DNA from: Sphingomonadales bacterium
GTDB taxonomy: Bacteria > Pseudomonadota > Alphaproteobacteria > Sphingomonadales > Sphingomonadaceae
DNA: 64,000 nucleotides
Assembly: GCA_004173185.1 (NCBI GenBank)
Contig: SEFZ01000017.1
Span: forward strand, 29,824 to 93,823
Reading direction: 5' to 3'
In this document: piece after piece, positions 61,757 to 64,000 of the stretch
How positions within the stretch are numbered: position 1 is the first letter of the stretch
How the letters are laid out: each line of letters opens with the position of its first letter
Program-made: the position numbers and the translations under genes
The notes under the pieces: model-generated
The model's database searches: none
What the model was told of the DNA's origin: nothing
What the model saw: only the letters and a program-made list of their open reading frames with translations

Positions 61757-64000
61757 CTATTGCTTGGCAAATGCAGCCACACCGGAGACCATTCCAGTCG
61801 CCGCGCCGTTGCTCGTGGTCGTCATGAAATAGCTCATGCCCGCATGCGAAGCGCCGTCGCCCGCGAGGAAACCATAGCCTCGCCCGCTCAGCCCGTTGAC
61901 CGCAACCGATGATCCGATCCAGCGTCCATCTGCACCCAGCGTCACCGAAGGGGCAGCAAGCCCGCCCGAGGTGTTGAAGGCATAATTGGTGCCACCGATC
62001 GAGATCGTCGATTCCCAGCCCACCTTCATCTGCGCGAACGAGACCGCGAGCTTGCCGTCGAACGTCCCCGGCGTGAGCGATCCGTCGCCGATCGTCGGGC
62101 TGGTGCTGCCCACCATAGTATAGGTCGCGGTGCCGGCGGTCGGCAGGTTGGTCAGTTGCTTGCCCCACACATTGTGGACGCCCTGGTTACCGGTCAGCGG
62201 AAGCGGCGAACCGCCAAAGGTCACGGTCCCGCCGCCCCAGCGGCTCCAGCCGATCACGCCGGCAGCGCCATTATGCTCGACGTCAGTCGCAGTGCCGCGC
62301 AGGAAATTGGCATTGGCCGACGTCAGCCGCCCATCGGTCGTTGCCGTGATGCTCGCGGTAATCGCCTGAACATTCGCGAATGAGCCCTGCGCGGTGTAGC
62401 TCATATTGAACCCCGTCGGCGCAGTTGGATTGCCCAGACCGCTCGACCCGTTCATCTTGAACGCCGCCGCGCCCGAAACGACATTGGCGATCCCGGTCGA
62501 TCCGGGCATGCGGAACAGATAGTTGAAGCCGAAATGCGATGCGCCGGCGCCGGCCAGCATACCCATCAGGTTCATTTTGCACTCGGTCGGGCACACGCTG
62601 CCATTGCCGATAACCGGGATCGTCAGGAAGCTTTCGAAGCTGCCATCGGCAAGAATCGTGATCTGGCTGCTGCCCGGCGTGGCCAGCCCGCCGGTCGTCA
62701 CCGTGCGATAATCCGAGCCGCCGATATTTACGGTGAAATCGAGCCCCAGCCGCGACGTGGTGCCGAAGGCGATAGCGGCGCTGCCCGTCAGCGTCCCCGG
62801 CGCGACCGTTCCGTCCGATATGGTGGGCTTGGTCGCGCCCGCCAGCGCATAGGTTGCCGTGCCCACCGTGGGGATCAAGGTCGCCGCCGTGCCATATATG
62901 AAATGGAAGCCCTGATTGGCGGTAAGATCCGTTGGCCCTGACCCGTTAAACTCGCCCGCGGTGGTGCCGTTCGCCCAGCGCGTCCAGGCGATCACGCCAT
63001 CGGAGCTCCCGGTCTCGCCGCCATTCGCGGTACCGCGCTGGGGACTCTCGTTGCTGCTGGCATTGCGGCGATAGGCGGCGAGCCCGCTCGCATCGACCAC
63101 GGTGGTGACCGGCCCCACCGAGCTGATCGCGCTAAGCGGATTGACGCGAACGAGGAACTGATTGGCCGTGCGCGTGCCGGGAACTTGCTCGAACGTGATG
63201 GCCGCAGGCGGTGGCGTGCCGCCAAAGGTACCGCTCTTGCCGAGTACCACGGCACCACTCAGCAGATTGGTGCCGCTCTGGAACAAGCCATAGCCGCCCA
63301 TCAGGAAGGCAACGCCTTCGCCCGAGCCCATGAAATTGGCGTTGAAACTGCACGCAGGCGCTGTGGTGCAATAGTTGCCCGTCGCACCGCTCACCAGCGC
63401 GGTGCCATATAGGCCCAGCCGATTGCCGCTCTTGTCGGTGATCGTGATACCCGGCGTTCCGCTGCCGCCATTGGTCGCGAAGGCCAAGCGCGTCACCACC
63501 CCGTCAACGGTGAAGCTAAGCGTGCCGTCATATCCAAACGTTGGCGTCGTGCCGAACAGGATGCCCAAATTCATGGCGAGCTGGCTGGCGGTAACGGCCG
63601 GAGGATCGTTATACCCGACTGCGCCGCCGGATGGGATGTTGCCGGACAGCGTAGGCGTGGTCGCGGCCACCACGGTGTACATCACCCCGCCGCTGGTCGG
63701 CCGATTGGTGATCGGCGGGCCATAGGCAAAGTGCACGCCCTGATTGGCGGTGTAAGCCCGCATGCTGCTGGTCGTGCCGAACGTGCCGTCGCCGAAGCGG
63801 CCGAGCGCCCAGCTGCTCGCAGCGCCGGTTTGGAACTCGACCAGCCGCGCCGTTCCGGGGGCACCGAAGAAGCCAAGATTGAGCGGTCGGCCATTGGCAT
63901 CCAATCCTATCGGGAGAACCCCCGGATCGGGCGCACCCCCACCATTGATACCCGATAGCGACAGCGCGACGGTCGGCGTCGCGACCGGCGTAGGGGTCGG
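61757..64000 (-). CDS. Secreted-looking protein of three ~215-residue beta-rich repeats (N-terminus outside the window)
   Basis: The frame is open to the right edge. It enters with a Pro/Thr-rich linker (PTPTPVATPTVALSLSG) and runs 748 residues to the stop. Three tandem modules can be aligned. Each begins TANQGxHFxYG or TGNQGVHNVWG, passes TYxxVGxTxPTxxDG and a beta segment with SGGLA or TGGLATPG, and ends GxGASHxGxxYxF ... VSGAAAF. Paired cysteines occur in modules 1 and 2 (CTTAPAC, CPTEC). The glycine- and aromatic-rich strands resemble lipocalin/transferrin-binding-protein-like beta-barrels. In other sphingomonads similar modules follow a FecR-like domain, which I cannot check because the N-terminus is missing. 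I do not know a function. It starts 72 bases from the kinase gene on the same strand. Confidence 0.75.
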   Translation of the reverse strand, partial: PTPTPVATPTVALSLSGINGGGAPDPGVLPIGLDANGRPLNLGFFGAPGTARLVEFQTGAASSWALGRFGDGTFGTTSSMRAYTANQGVHFAYGPPITNRPTSGGVMYTVVAATTPTLSGNIPSGGAVGYNDPPAVTASQLAMNLGILFGTTPTFGYDGTLSFTVDGVVTRLAFATNGGSGTPGITITDKSGNRLGLYGTALVSGATGNYCTTAPACSFNANFMGSGEGVAFLMGGYGLFQSGTNLLSGAVVLGKSGTFGGTPPPAAITFEQVPGTRTANQFLVRVNPLSAISSVGPVTTVVDASGLAAYRRNASSNESPQRGTANGGETGSSDGVIAWTRWANGTTAGEFNGSGPTDLTANQGFHFIYGTAATLIPTVGTATYALAGATKPTISDGTVAPGTLTGSAAIAFGTTSRLGLDFTVNIGGSDYRTVTTGGLATPGSSQITILADGSFESFLTIPVIGNGSVCPTECKMNLMGMLAGAGASHFGFNYLFRMPGSTGIANVVSGAAAFKMNGSSGLGNPTAPTGFNMSYTAQGSFANVQAITASITATTDGRLTSANANFLRGTATDVEHNGAAGVIGWSRWGGGTVTFGGSPLPLTGNQGVHNVWGKQLTNLPTAGTATYTMVGSTSPTIGDGSLTPGTFDGKLAVSFAQMKVGWESTISIGGTNYAFNTSGGLAAPSVTLGADGRWIGSSVAVNGLSGRGYGFLAGDGASHAGMSYFMTTTSNGAATGMVSGVAAFAKQ

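Overview
The window looks like a piece of a Sphingomonas-type alphaproteobacterial chromosome. The reasons are the high GC content with GC-rich third codon positions, two large TonB-dependent receptors (TBDRs), a SapC/cupin/flavin-halogenase cassette of the kind found beside TBDRs in sphingomonads and relatives, and short palindromic intergenic repeats typical of the group. I see no rRNA, tRNA, transposase, phage or CRISPR. Both edges cut a gene.

Layout. 1-1.9 kb: end of a flavoprotein-like gene overlapping a family 2 glycosyltransferase. 1.9-18.6 kb: a region devoted to cell-wall peptides and D-amino acids. It holds a TBDR, then a divergent run of AmpG-like muropeptide permease, cytoplasmic beta-lactamase-fold hydrolase and M19 dipeptidase. 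Facing this run are PBP4-type DacB, a periplasmic cyclophilin, a dicarboxylate/glutamate-type symporter, an N-acyl-D-amino-acid deacylase, DgcA, DgcN and a LysR regulator (dgcR-like), with a second serine hydrolase divergent from the regulator. Read together this is a candidate muropeptide/D-glutamate scavenging island; several of its joints are overlapping stop/start codons. Two inverted copies of a ~115-130 bp repeat bracket its distal half (9.35 and 18.7 kb). 18.7-21.6 kb: M16 peptidase.

21.6-34.3 kb: a glycan-use locus. A five-gene translationally coupled operon (halogenase, SapC, JmjC-like cupin, halogenase, LacI regulator) lies downstream of a second TBDR. A GH3 glycosidase and an MFS transporter run divergently. 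Two copies of a 16-bp operator in inverted orientation sit in the divergent promoter region and probably bind the LacI protein. 34.3-37.6 kb: Tat-exported penicillin-acylase-family hydrolase and an AraC regulator.

37.7-57.6 kb: a giant type I-secreted protein (4969 aa) with an N-terminal RTX-like beta-roll, about thirty Ig/cadherin-like repeats, several inserted domains and a C-terminal secretion signal. Its exporter (HlyD-type adaptor, ABC ATPase, TolC-type channel) lies directly upstream on the same strand. 57.6-61.7 kb: ABC exporter pair and a multi-pass histidine kinase without a response regulator in view. 61.8 kb to the right edge: the C-terminal part of a secreted-looking protein made of three ~215-residue beta-rich repeats.
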